From NCBI GenBank assembly GCA_947644715.1, contig CANSAP010000004.1, forward strand, positions 36,674 through 100,673: a stretch of 64,000 nucleotides of DNA, in the 5' to 3' direction. The notes beneath the pieces were generated by a model. That model searched no databases. It had not been told where the DNA came from and was given only the letters and a program-made list of their open reading frames with translations. The DNA is from an uncultured Bacteroidales bacterium. GTDB taxonomy: Bacteria > Bacteroidota > Bacteroidia > Bacteroidales > Muribaculaceae. Both the position numbers and the translations under genes were made by a program. Positions 33,967 through 42,058 of this stretch are shown here, in pieces. The stretch's first letter is position 1. Every line of letters begins with the position of its first letter.

Positions 33967-35553
33967 CTAATGAAGGGTCTTGATTCTCACGGTCTTAGCC
34001 TGTGCCGGGACAACCAGGTAGAGGGTGTCGCCCATCTTGACGGAAGCGAACTGAAGATGTGTGTCATCAGGGAAACGGAGGTCAGGCAATGTGTCGGCTG
34101 CCTGAGTAATCAGCAGGGAATAACGTGCATCCAACGGATGCACGGGGAAGAGGCCCAGTTCCCGGCGGATGGGGAGCTGACGGCCGGCCTTCCGGATTGA
34201 ATCGCGGGTAACAGGCAGTATCTCAGGCGATTTCTTCTGCTCCGGGCTTGGGGAATGTCGACGCCACAATCCTTTGCGTGTGTTGGCATCAAAGACAATG
34301 TGAAGCAAATCATCGGCAAAGGGATCATCATCCATCCTCCGGAGAAGGATGCTGCAAAGCGGATTATTATATGGTGCGCCGGAACAATCAATCCACAGTA
34401 TGGTCTCCCCTCGCGCAACGGCAGTTTCCACTCTGCGCAGGCGCTCGGCCGTCTCCATTCGCAGCAGGTAACCGGCTCCCATCAAGAACAGTGTCAACGT
34501 CAGTGCCACTCCGGCCAGCATCTGCCTGCCTCTCGGGGAGAAGCATTCCCCTACCCTCACTCCTATGCGGCCAATAAGGATTACCGCGAACAGTGAGGGT
34601 GCCACCAGCTGACGCAGCGCAGTGTAAGACAAAACGCCCAACAGCAAAGCACATCCAATGGAGAGAAGCAGCAACAGTTCCATTCTGTCCGGGCGCAACA
34701 GACGACGTGTCCGCGCCTTGAAAGCAAGCGAGATGTACAGAAGCGCCAGCCAGGGAAGCGGCGTGCGAAACAGGTCACGCAGCATGAACAGAGTCTTGTG
34801 CAGCAGCACCTCAGGTGAGAAACCACCCCCGGCAGAAGCATGGGCATAGTTGCCGGGCGCTCCTAAAAGCGCAGCGGCTCCACACAGCAACGCTATACCT
34901 ATATATAGAAGCCTGCGATTGCGCTTAATCAGCCAACTCAAACCGATACCCCCCAGCAGCGGCAGAGCGAAGGATTCCTGCAATGTGCCACACACGAATG
35001 CAAGCAAAAGCCACAGCACCGGACGCCGGCATCGACCCTCGAAAATGCGATTGATGCCCTCCAACAACCACACGGCGCACACCGCCGGCCAAAGATAATT
35101 CAGAGCAAAAGCCACGAGCGACAGCCAAATGACACCGGGCGCCGGCATCAACCACCAAAGCAGGAACAAACAGCACACAGCCACACGGGGCGAAATTCGC
35201 TCGGAGGCTGCACATAGCCTGCACACTCCTATCCACATGAGCGCAAAAAAGCTACCGTTGAGCAGTGCGTAAATCCAACGCATGCCATCCATCAGCATGA
35301 TCTGCGTGAGAGAGTGCACAATAATGCGCCCGTTGAAGGTCAGGAAATGCGATATCTGCGTATCCAATACATCTTTGAGAGTAGAAACCCGGCCTCCGCC
35401 ACCGGCATGCAATTGCGCATCCGCAAAAAGATACCCCAAGTCATCACCCACCGTCACTCCTTGCAAGGTGAGCAACGCCACAGCAACAGCCACGAGCACA
35501 CAGCTCACCGGCAGCCACCAACACTTTCGGGAAAACTTCAGATGCGAAATCAT
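33967..35553 (-). CDS. DUF6056-like polytopic membrane protein
   Basis: A 528-aa inner-membrane protein with about eleven helices and a soluble C-terminal domain (about 420-528). The first large loop carries GDDLGYLFADAQ and HFLTFNGRIIVH, the pattern of DUF6056-type proteins, which have a GT-C-like topology and no established function. The track start at 35628 lies upstream of the -7 box; the ATG at 35553 begins a good membrane segment and sits 4 nt after TACCTTTG. It is monocistronic. The GT-C resemblance suggests a lipid-linked sugar role, but this is inference. Confidence 0.7.
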   Translation of the reverse strand: MISHLKFSRKCWWLPVSCVLVAVAVALLTLQGVTVGDDLGYLFADAQLHAGGGGRVSTLKDVLDTQISHFLTFNGRIIVHSLTQIMLMDGMRWIYALLNGSFFALMWIGVCRLCAASERISPRVAVCCLFLLWWLMPAPGVIWLSLVAFALNYLWPAVCAVWLLEGINRIFEGRCRRPVLWLLLAFVCGTLQESFALPLLGGIGLSWLIKRNRRLLYIGIALLCGAAALLGAPGNYAHASAGGGFSPEVLLHKTLFMLRDLFRTPLPWLALLYISLAFKARTRRLLRPDRMELLLLLSIGCALLLGVLSYTALRQLVAPSLFAVILIGRIGVRVGECFSPRGRQMLAGVALTLTLFLMGAGYLLRMETAERLRRVETAVARGETILWIDCSGAPYNNPLCSILLRRMDDDPFADDLLHIVFDANTRKGLWRRHSPSPEQKKSPEILPVTRDSIRKAGRQLPIRRELGLFPVHPLDARYSLLITQAADTLPDLRFPDDTHLQFASVKMGDTLYLVVPAQAKTVRIKTLH

Positions 35554-35557
35554 AAGG

Positions 35558-35591
35558 CAAAGGTAGCAATACTTTCCGGCATAACCACAAA
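35558..35591 (-). promoter_or_regulatory. Promoter of the DUF6056-like gene
   Basis: TACCTTTG on the minus strand at 35558-35565, 4 nt before the ATG, with TTTG 22 nt upstream (slightly long spacing). It implies a leaderless transcript. Confidence 0.55.
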
Positions 35592-35630
35592 ACCACCCCG
35601 ATAAAACGCCAAAGACACACAGACACACTC

Positions 35631-37946
35631 TTAGAAACGGGATTTGTCGGCGTTGGCTGCTCCGTGGCCTTTGTAGCGGGAGCCGGCGGTGTTGAAGTTA
35701 TAGCGGATGGTCAGAGAGAGGTCGCGGGTGTCGTATTGCTTGTTGACGCGTTGTGTGCTTATTGCATCATAGAGGGTTATTTGCTGTCGGTGGGAGGAGA
35801 ATACATCACTCAGTTGCAATTTAACACTCCATTTTTCATTGGAAAAGGTTTTATACAGGCCGAGATCACACGTCCATCTGCTCTTCATGTAGACATTGTC
35901 GCCATCTCCGGAGGTTTGCGCGGAAAAATCTATGTTGAGCCACGTATCTCCGGGAAGGTGTATTGCGTTGTTAAAGCGAAATATGCCTAATGGTTTGTTC
36001 ATTTTCATTTCGGCGCCATTGTGGTTCAGGTTGAAATCTTGCGCTATTATACCGGCCATGAATGAAGGTCTCCAGATAGAAAAGAAACATGGTGAGTAAT
36101 TTGCAAAAGCCTCAAAAGTATTGTAGCGGGGCATGTTTTCCATTCGGAGCAATGTCACACCAGGGTGACCGGGGTATGGCGACGTCTGCCACATGAAATA
36201 ATTCTTTGTGGAGCAATATGTCAGTTCCACAACCACATCGCGCCAGGAGCTTGACAGAGAAACGTAATCTCGGTAAATGGGTTTCAGACCGGGGTTGCCG
36301 GACTCGTAGCTATAACGGTCAAGGTATCTGACAGCGCTGCTCAGCTGCTCGAATGCCGGACGTGAGGTCTTTCGTGTGTATGAGAGATTGGTTGACACAT
36401 TAACGAGAGGCAAAGATATGGATGCCCCGGGAGCAAGATTATGATAACAACGGCTTTGCGCCTCTTTCTTTTCATCCCCGATATAGTATCGGGAGTCGGT
36501 GTATTCCCATCTCAATCCGGCAGTAACGGATACTATTCCGAAAGTCTGAGAGAGTTCGGCAAACAGTGCCGTGGTTGTTTCCCGGATTTTCGTGTCGTTG
36601 TCAGCGATAAAATCAACATCGGATAAATACAGATTCCTGCGGAGAATGTCACTGACTTCAGTTCCGAGGCGCAGCTCTCCTTGCAAGACGTAATGAGTGG
36701 CAGTGACGTTGCCAGCCAGGAGTCGGTTATTGACATCGTTGTCGGTAGAGAATATACGCTGAGCATGGGATGCGGATGTTTCAATCTCATTTGCGGAACC
36801 GGTATTTATCTGCCACATGGCATCAAAGTTGGCAGTCAGTTGCCAAGAGCCTAAGATGCCCGCGTAATATGCACTCAGAAGGTGCTGCCGGTTACGTCTG
36901 TGATTGTAGCCGTCGCTTCTGAGTTCATCTTCGAGTTCGGAGTTCAGGAGTCGTGATGTAAATGAACAACTGCGACCGACGGCGGGGCGATAGGAAAAAT
37001 CATAATAGAGCCCTAAGTACTGATTTCTTGAATTATAGTTAAGCCCGGCTTTCGCCTCATATACCGGGTACTTGGTGAAGTCTTTGCCGAGGGTATGCTG
37101 TGACACAGTGCCGGAGGGAAGATGCTGCGTGATGCTATTTTCAAAGCGCGGACGTTCGCGGTAGTTCTCGTAATTCAGCATAGCGAACAGGTCGAAGCCA
37201 TTCTTTCGGTAGTTGAAGTTGGTTTGTTCAAACAGATAGACGTAGTGCTTATATCCCACTGTTGTTCTGTCGCTAAAGGAGAATCCTTCACCCATGGGTG
37301 CGACCGTCGTAATGCGTAATACGGCATTGACTGAGGAATCGTAACGGGCGCCCGGCGATGTCACTACATCTACGCTCTTGATGTCGGAAGATGAAAGCAG
37401 GTCAAGCTCTGACCGGTCTCGCACCTGACGGCCGTTGATGAAGACTATTGGTGAGCCTTTTCCGAGCACTTCAAGTTCGGAGCCGGTCTTCGTGACAAAG
37501 GGCATTTTGCCCAGGAGGTCAAGAGCTGTGCCTGCGTTTGCGAGGTAGGTGCCGGCAATTGCCACTTGCACTCCGTCATTCTTTAGCTTTGTCACCGGGC
37601 GAGCGCCTGTAACGATTACCTCACTCAGTTCATAGGAGGCGTTGGTGAGTTGTATCGTGCCGAGGTTTCCATGTGGTTTGGATATGTTCTTTTCCTCATA
37701 TCCTATTGCTGTGATTCGCAGAGATCCTGCATGGAACGAGTCAGGGATTGAAAAGTGTCCGGTGTTATCTGTCACGGTTCCATATATAAGGGTTGAATCG
37801 TTCTCAGTTAATAGAATCACGTTTGCGAACTCCAGCGGGTTGCCAATCTCATCTACGACAGTCCCCGACACCGGCTCAGTTGCTGCCAAGAGGGTGTGAA
37901 AAGAGGAGCAGAGCATTAGCCCCGCCACTAAATGTGTTAATGTCAT
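35631..37946 (-). CDS. TonB-dependent outer-membrane receptor (CarboxypepD_reg N-domain)
   Basis: A 771-aa outer-membrane protein: signal peptide, a carboxypeptidase-regulatory-like domain (VSGTVVDEIGNPLEFANVILL, residues about 26-100), a plug (AGTALDLLGKMPFVTK ... GSPIVFINGRQVRD) and a barrel with the OMP_b-brl_3 layout. A TonB box-like ELSEVIVTGA precedes the plug. No SusD partner follows. It lies 26 nt after the probable anti-sigma gene in a sigma/anti-sigma/receptor operon, the arrangement of self-regulated uptake systems. The ligand is unknown; the lack of SusD makes it unlike a typical polysaccharide-utilisation locus. Confidence 0.82.
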   Translation of the reverse strand: MTLTHLVAGLMLCSSFHTLLAATEPVSGTVVDEIGNPLEFANVILLTENDSTLIYGTVTDNTGHFSIPDSFHAGSLRITAIGYEEKNISKPHGNLGTIQLTNASYELSEVIVTGARPVTKLKNDGVQVAIAGTYLANAGTALDLLGKMPFVTKTGSELEVLGKGSPIVFINGRQVRDRSELDLLSSSDIKSVDVVTSPGARYDSSVNAVLRITTVAPMGEGFSFSDRTTVGYKHYVYLFEQTNFNYRKNGFDLFAMLNYENYRERPRFENSITQHLPSGTVSQHTLGKDFTKYPVYEAKAGLNYNSRNQYLGLYYDFSYRPAVGRSCSFTSRLLNSELEDELRSDGYNHRRNRQHLLSAYYAGILGSWQLTANFDAMWQINTGSANEIETSASHAQRIFSTDNDVNNRLLAGNVTATHYVLQGELRLGTEVSDILRRNLYLSDVDFIADNDTKIRETTTALFAELSQTFGIVSVTAGLRWEYTDSRYYIGDEKKEAQSRCYHNLAPGASISLPLVNVSTNLSYTRKTSRPAFEQLSSAVRYLDRYSYESGNPGLKPIYRDYVSLSSSWRDVVVELTYCSTKNYFMWQTSPYPGHPGVTLLRMENMPRYNTFEAFANYSPCFFSIWRPSFMAGIIAQDFNLNHNGAEMKMNKPLGIFRFNNAIHLPGDTWLNIDFSAQTSGDGDNVYMKSRWTCDLGLYKTFSNEKWSVKLQLSDVFSSHRQQITLYDAISTQRVNKQYDTRDLSLTIRYNFNTAGSRYKGHGAANADKSRF

Positions 37947-37972
37947 GTTTCGTATCTTAGAAAGTGTTTAAG

Positions 37973-39130
37973 TTATAGACCGCCTATCACAATCCAGCCT
38001 CCACGGTTACCTTTCTGCAAGGCCAGGTTGTGCCGCTTCATGGTGCCGTCAGGCAGCCTAAGATGGTAGGGAACAAATGTTATGCCCTCATTGCCTGAGT
38101 TAAATGCCTGTCCTACTGAGACAAGCACAGCGCCTTTGAGTTCAGGCTCATAGAGGGTCTGCATCATGTTATCATCCAATGCGTTATTCAGGATGGATAC
38201 GTCCCATGTCTCCAGGGCATTGAGGAAGGCTGAGGCTGCTTCTGTAGCGCTTAGGCCTTGCAGCCCCGGGAGTGAGCTTTCCGACATATCAATGAATCTT
38301 ACTCCGGAGGGGAGTTCCATCAGATTTGCTCGCGGCTCACCATAAATTATGTCAGTGATTTTCAAAATTACTGTTTCCTGTCTCCCTTTTACAATGCTGA
38401 CCGAAGCGGATTTCAGACGCTTGGTGTCAGCGTCAATCACATAGCGACGCAGATTCTCAGATTCAGCTATGGAAGCGTTCAACATATAAGGATTGTTGAA
38501 CTCACCCTGAGGCCGGGAATGAACCGTCAGAAGTATGTCTGCTCCCACCTTTTTCACTTGATACTCAACATCGGTGTTATTAATACAGTCTTGTAATTCT
38601 GCTTCGAGGATTCGTTCCGGGGTAAGCAATCGGGACATTTCACCAAGCAGTTCTTCGGGGGCAGCATGATTGAAGCGCCAACCGATATTCAGACAGTTTA
38701 TCCAACTGTAAATCACCCTGCTATTGCCGGCAGCCGTGCGTCCCCCCTTATCTATTCGCCAGGTCAGGGCAGAATCGGTTTTCGCAATTAAGATGCTATG
38801 CTCAACGAAACTGTCAGCTATATTGATATATTTGAAATTCTCCATAGGGCGTGTCTTTATCTCCACGGTCATTTCAATCCCCTGAGCATTTCGCAGAGTG
38901 TTAAGTGTGTCGGTCAGAATCTCTTTTGCAGAAATTACGGAGGGGAGTAATATCAATAGCAACAGGGCAGCAGCTACACAGGAGAATCCCACCCCCCATG
39001 CCCAACGGAATGATTTTCGTTTGCGAGTATTTGCATCAAGAGTCGACTCTATCTGGCGACGGAGCTGCTCAGTTGCCGCAAAGTCACGGCGGGGTTTCAG
39101 CATATCCCTTATCTCATTGTAATCTTCCAT
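37973..39130 (-). CDS. Probable membrane anti-sigma factor
   Basis: A 385-aa protein with a cytoplasmic N-terminus of about 42 residues (EIRDMLKPRRDFAATEQLRRQI), a single helix (GVGFSCVAAALLLLILLPSVI) and a periplasmic domain of about 320 residues with a LolA/RseB-like start (ILTDTLNTLRNAQGIEMTVEI). It is not FecR-like by eye. Its start is 2 nt after the ECF sigma stop, and position plus topology suggest it sequesters that sigma factor and senses a signal in the periplasm. No anti-sigma zinc motif (HxxxCxxC) is present. The function is inferred from context. Confidence 0.6.
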   Translation of the reverse strand: MEDYNEIRDMLKPRRDFAATEQLRRQIESTLDANTRKRKSFRWAWGVGFSCVAAALLLLILLPSVISAKEILTDTLNTLRNAQGIEMTVEIKTRPMENFKYINIADSFVEHSILIAKTDSALTWRIDKGGRTAAGNSRVIYSWINCLNIGWRFNHAAPEELLGEMSRLLTPERILEAELQDCINNTDVEYQVKKVGADILLTVHSRPQGEFNNPYMLNASIAESENLRRYVIDADTKRLKSASVSIVKGRQETVILKITDIIYGEPRANLMELPSGVRFIDMSESSLPGLQGLSATEAASAFLNALETWDVSILNNALDDNMMQTLYEPELKGAVLVSVGQAFNSGNEGITFVPYHLRLPDGTMKRHNLALQKGNRGGWIVIGGL

Positions 39131-39132
39131 GA

Positions 39133-39642
39133 CTATCGTTGTTTCTGATACTGTATTCTTAATTTCTCCATCCCGGACTTGTAGCGGGATTTGACTGTGG
39201 AGACCGGGGTGGAAATTATTTGACTAATTTCAACGAATGACAGTTCGTCCATGACATTCATTCTTATTATCTCGGCCTCTCTAAGCGGTAATCTTTCAAG
39301 CAATCCGGTCAGACGCTCTATTTCCTCCAAGTCTAATTCCTCTTCCCGGGACAAGTCTGGGATTTCATCATCTTTGAAGGCAAGAGGACGAATGCTTTGA
39401 CCTTTTAAGTGAAAGTCCAGGCAGAGGTTATACACAATGCGAAACAGATACATCCTGATGCTTTCTTTACTGATTTTAGACAGGTCAGCCTCCAGCATTC
39501 TGCGCACAGCTTCATGCACAATATCCTCTGCATCAGCCGTATGGCCTACGCGAATCACTGCGAATCTGACCAGGTAATCAAGATTCTCTTCGATTACCCG
39601 GCCAATCCATTGCCGTGTCGCTATGTCGAGTGTTAACTTCAC
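39133..39642 (-). CDS. ECF-type RNA polymerase sigma-70 factor
   Basis: A 169-aa sigma factor. Region 2 (YLVRFAVIRVGHTADAEDIVHEAVRRM) with the DAED core and region 4 (LPLREAEIIRMNVMDELSFVEISQII...STVKSRYKSGMEKL) are clear. It recruits core polymerase to a small regulon, probably including its own operon. The start is a GTG; I see no nearby ATG in frame. It is the first gene of the sigma/anti-sigma/receptor operon and is divergent from the recombinase gene, with a palindrome (39692-39716) between them. Confidence 0.9.
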   Translation of the reverse strand: MKLTLDIATRQWIGRVIEENLDYLVRFAVIRVGHTADAEDIVHEAVRRMLEADLSKISKESIRMYLFRIVYNLCLDFHLKGQSIRPLAFKDDEIPDLSREEELDLEEIERLTGLLERLPLREAEIIRMNVMDELSFVEISQIISTPVSTVKSRYKSGMEKLRIQYQKQR

Positions 39643-39691
39643 TATATTTATTTATGGTCGTCATTACAAAGACGGGATTCTGAGGAAATCG

Positions 39692-39716
39692 ACTAATTTT
39701 AATCGTTAAAATTAGT
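39692..39716. repeat. Perfect palindrome between sigma factor and recombinase genes
   Basis: ACTAATTTTAA-tcg-TTAAAATTAGT, an 11-bp perfect inverted repeat with a 3-nt spacer. It lies about 50 nt from the sigma-factor start and 82 nt before the recombinase ATG. It could be an operator or a weak AT-rich hairpin. Confidence 0.5.
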
Positions 39717-39798
39717 TAACACCTGCACAACAAAGAGCTTGTATGCAGATAAAATTCAAGATAAACAATTGATAATAAATCACTTAATTTTCATTATT

Positions 39799-41007
39799 AT
39801 GGCTACTATCAGAGTGATTTTCAGAGCCTCCTCACCTATTGCGACCACCGGCACACTGTTCTTTCGCATCATTCACAAACGGAAGGTGCGGATGATTAGC
39901 ACGCACCACAGAATCATGCGCACGGAATGGGACACTGAAGCTGCTGGGATAATCTATGCCGGCGAGCCGGAACGCGTTGAGTATCTGAAAGATGTGCAGC
40001 GCGACCTGAATGACGTGATGGCCCGTTTTCGTCTGATTACCTGTGACTTGGATTGCGCCGGGGCGGACTACTCGGTGGATGCCGTGATAGAACAATGCCG
40101 GCAGCGAAGCTTGGCCGGAGACTTCGTGGCCTTTGTACGTCAGCATATTTCGGAGCTCAGGCTCGCTGGCCGGGTGCAAGCCGCTAGGCATTATGCTACT
40201 GCGCTAAACAGTTTCATCAGATTCAATGGTGAAGCGGGGGTACCCTTCGAGGCAGTGGACGCCAATCTGATGACGCGCTACGAGTGTTATCTCAAGCAGA
40301 AGGGACTCTGTCCGAACAGCACTTCCTATTATATGCGGAATCTGCGAGCTGTCTATAATCATGCAGTGGAGCTGAAGCTGAGCAGCCAACGTCACCCATT
40401 TAAGAATGTTTATACCGGTGTAGCCAAGACGGCAAAGAGGGCGCTGAGTTTGGAGTCTATACGCGCGTTGCGCAATCTGGAGCTGAGGCATGACCCGCTC
40501 ACGCTGCTTGCCAGAGACCTGTTTTTGTTCAGCTTTTACACGCGGGGAATGGCTATTATTGATATGGCGTACCTCAGGAGGGGCAATCTGAAAAATGGGA
40601 GCTTAACCTATCTGCGACGCAAGACAGGCCAGTATCTAACGATGAAATGGGAGCCTCAGATGCAGGCGATTCTGAGTCGTCACACAGCCGCCGACTCTGA
40701 TTTCCTATTTCCCATGATTGATTCTCATAAGCCTGACTTCCGCAAACAGTATCTCAATTCTTACTGTAAATTGGTAAGACGCTTAAAGAAAATCGGGAAA
40801 ATGCTGGGGCTGAATGAACCTCTGACTTTCCATCGCAGCCGACACAGCTGGGCCTCCATTGCCCGCGATAATAATGTGCCTCTCTCGGTTATCTGTGAGG
40901 GAATGGGCCACGACTCCGAAAAGACAACTCGCATCTATCTCTCTTCGTTGGCCACTTCGGTAGTGGACAAAGCTAACCGAAGCTTAATCAGTCTTCTTGA
41001 GAAGTAA
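39799..41007 (+). CDS. Tyrosine site-specific recombinase (integrase family)
   Basis: A 402-aa recombinase with an N-terminal arm-binding region (ATIRVIFRASSPIATTGTLFFR), a SAM-like core-binding domain, and a catalytic domain holding all expected residues: Arg in FYTRGMAIIDM, Lys in LRRKTGQYL, HxxR in FHRSRHSWASIA, then GMGHDSEKTTRIYLS with His and the nucleophile Tyr. The start at 39799 (M21 of the track ORF) begins the family. It ends 61 nt before an inverted-repeat-bounded segment and stands at the head of the capsule locus, the position of the Bacteroides integrase/upxY modules. It most likely inverts that segment. Confidence 0.92.
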   Translation: MATIRVIFRASSPIATTGTLFFRIIHKRKVRMISTHHRIMRTEWDTEAAGIIYAGEPERVEYLKDVQRDLNDVMARFRLITCDLDCAGADYSVDAVIEQCRQRSLAGDFVAFVRQHISELRLAGRVQAARHYATALNSFIRFNGEAGVPFEAVDANLMTRYECYLKQKGLCPNSTSYYMRNLRAVYNHAVELKLSSQRHPFKNVYTGVAKTAKRALSLESIRALRNLELRHDPLTLLARDLFLFSFYTRGMAIIDMAYLRRGNLKNGSLTYLRRKTGQYLTMKWEPQMQAILSRHTAADSDFLFPMIDSHKPDFRKQYLNSYCKLVRRLKKIGKMLGLNEPLTFHRSRHSWASIARDNNVPLSVICEGMGHDSEKTTRIYLSSLATSVVDKANRSLISLLEK

Positions 41008-41109
41008 TTCTTTCGCCGGGGAGGGGAAGTCCATCCCCCGGCTCTACAAAAATTTATGCTTTTACGCAATTCTCTATGTAAGAGAATTACAGCAAGTAAA
41101 ATTTGACTG

Positions 41110-41139
41110 CAAAGTTACGAAAATAATTCGAGAATACAA
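41110..41139 (-). promoter_or_regulatory. Promoter inside the invertible segment, facing away from the capsule genes
   Basis: On the minus strand ATTG, 19 nt, TAACTTTG: an exact -7 box at 41110-41117 with a near-consensus -33 box at 41137-41139. In this orientation it points toward the recombinase 3' end (OFF for the capsule operon). After inversion its -7 box would lie at 41246-41253 pointing to upxY. Confidence 0.7.
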
Positions 41140-41210
41140 TATTATAGGCATCTGCCTGATTTATGAATCTGTACCAATGGTTGCACTTAAGCACACAATT
41201 GTTTTACAAA

Positions 41211-41260
41211 AGTGCATAATGGCGTTTTCTATTATGCTGGAACCCAATATATTATGCACT
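41211..41260. repeat. Inner inverted repeat of the invertible segment
   Basis: AGTGCATAAT (41211-41220) and ATTATGCACT (41251-41260), a perfect 10-bp inverted repeat with 30 nt between. A second ATTATG at 41231-41236 offers an alternative shorter hairpin. GTTTTTCC follows on the plus strand, so it may act as a weak terminator or a regulator site. Confidence 0.5.
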
Positions 41261-41424
41261 GTTTTTCCAACTGTAATTCTCTTACATAGAGAATGCAAGC
41301 CAAGGTGATTTGTATAGCAGCAAACAAGCCTGTCAATCACTCGGATTGAGACAATGATATTGAGTGAGAAGTTTTTCGCAACCACCCGTAACTTTCAGTG
41401 CATCAGTATATTACATGCAACTGG

Positions 41425-41476
41425 AAGCGTCAGAGAATTGTCTGGACTTCAAAAAAAGGATGATATCCTGACGCTT
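41425..41476 (+). promoter_or_regulatory. Leader hairpin before upxY
   Basis: AAGCGTCAG (41425-41433) pairs with CTGACGCTT (41468-41476), with 34 nt between, then Ts scattered in TTTAACGTCTGCTTTTTAG. It is a candidate terminator or pause site for UpxY action in the operon leader. Confidence 0.5.
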
Positions 41477-41499
41477 TAACGTCTGCTTTTTAGACCACT

Positions 41500-42042
41500 A
41501 TGGAGGATGCCTCTCAACTCAAGCATTGGTTCGTGCTTCGTGATTTCAAGAAATGGAATGCGAAGGCTCCGGCCTATAAGGCGCTGCCTCAGCTCGGCAT
41601 CAGATGCTTCACTCCGATGCGATGGACAGTCAATATCCGCGGTAACAAACGGCAACGCGAATATCTCCCCGTAATTCAAAACCTGCTTTTTGCTTACGAC
41701 TCACGTGAGAGGCTTGACCCGATAATAGCCGCCGACAAATCTCTGCAATACCAGTACCGACGCGGAGGTGGCAGTGCTAATCCAATGACGGTTTCTGACA
41801 AAGATATGAACCGCTTCATTGAAGCTGTGAGCTGCGATGCCAATCCTGTTTTCTACACGGTTGAAGAACTAACCGACGATATGCTCGGACGAGAGATAAT
41901 CGTAACCGGAGGACCGCTTGACGGCTACGAAGGAACGTTGCTGAAAATGCAAGGCTCCAAAAAGAAGCGCCTCATCGTTAAAATCCCCGGATTAATGGCT
42001 GCCGCCGTTGAGGTTAATCCGGATTACATACAGTTCGTGTGA
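41500..42042 (+). CDS. upxY: UpxY-family transcription antiterminator (NusG-like)
   Basis: A 180-aa NusG-paralogue: residues 1-90 form the NGN domain (HWFVLRDFKKWNAKAPAYKALPQLGIRCFTPM), and residues about 130-178 a KOW-type domain (MLGREIIVTGGPLDGYEGTLLKMQGSKKKRLIVKI). In Bacteroides, UpxY proteins bind polymerase at their own leader and prevent early termination of capsule operons. The placement, first gene after an invertible promoter and before glycosyltransferase genes, is the same. Symbol by family. The gene downstream is not upxZ-like. Confidence 0.9.
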   Translation: MEDASQLKHWFVLRDFKKWNAKAPAYKALPQLGIRCFTPMRWTVNIRGNKRQREYLPVIQNLLFAYDSRERLDPIIAADKSLQYQYRRGGGSANPMTVSDKDMNRFIEAVSCDANPVFYTVEELTDDMLGREIIVTGGPLDGYEGTLLKMQGSKKKRLIVKIPGLMAAAVEVNPDYIQFV

Positions 42043-42058
42043 CAAGAGTGTGTCTCAC

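Larger units (their letters stand above)
41069..41294. repeat. Invertible promoter segment bounded by 24-bp inverted repeats
   Basis: Perfect 24-bp inverted repeats at 41069-41092 and 41271-41294 enclose 178 bp. Each arm contains a smaller symmetrical core, AATTCTCT-ATGTA-AGAGAATT in the left copy, the layout of a tyrosine-recombinase crossover site with two arm-binding halves and a short central spacer. The segment holds a promoter on the minus strand. It lies between a tyrosine recombinase gene and upxY. Inversion was not observed here; it is inferred from this structure. Confidence 0.85.
41008..41499. other. Intergenic region holding the invertible segment and upxY leader
   Basis: No gene is supported; the track ORF here (40997-41308) is unlikely. 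It holds the inverted-repeat pair (41069-41092, 41271-41294), the leftward promoter inside it, a 10-bp inner inverted repeat, and a leader of about 200 nt before upxY with a 9-bp hairpin. Confidence 0.75.

Noticed and set aside
40997-41308. 103-aa ORF across the invertible segment
   Set aside because: It spans the left inverted repeat and the promoter; its translation has no features and would be disrupted by inversion.
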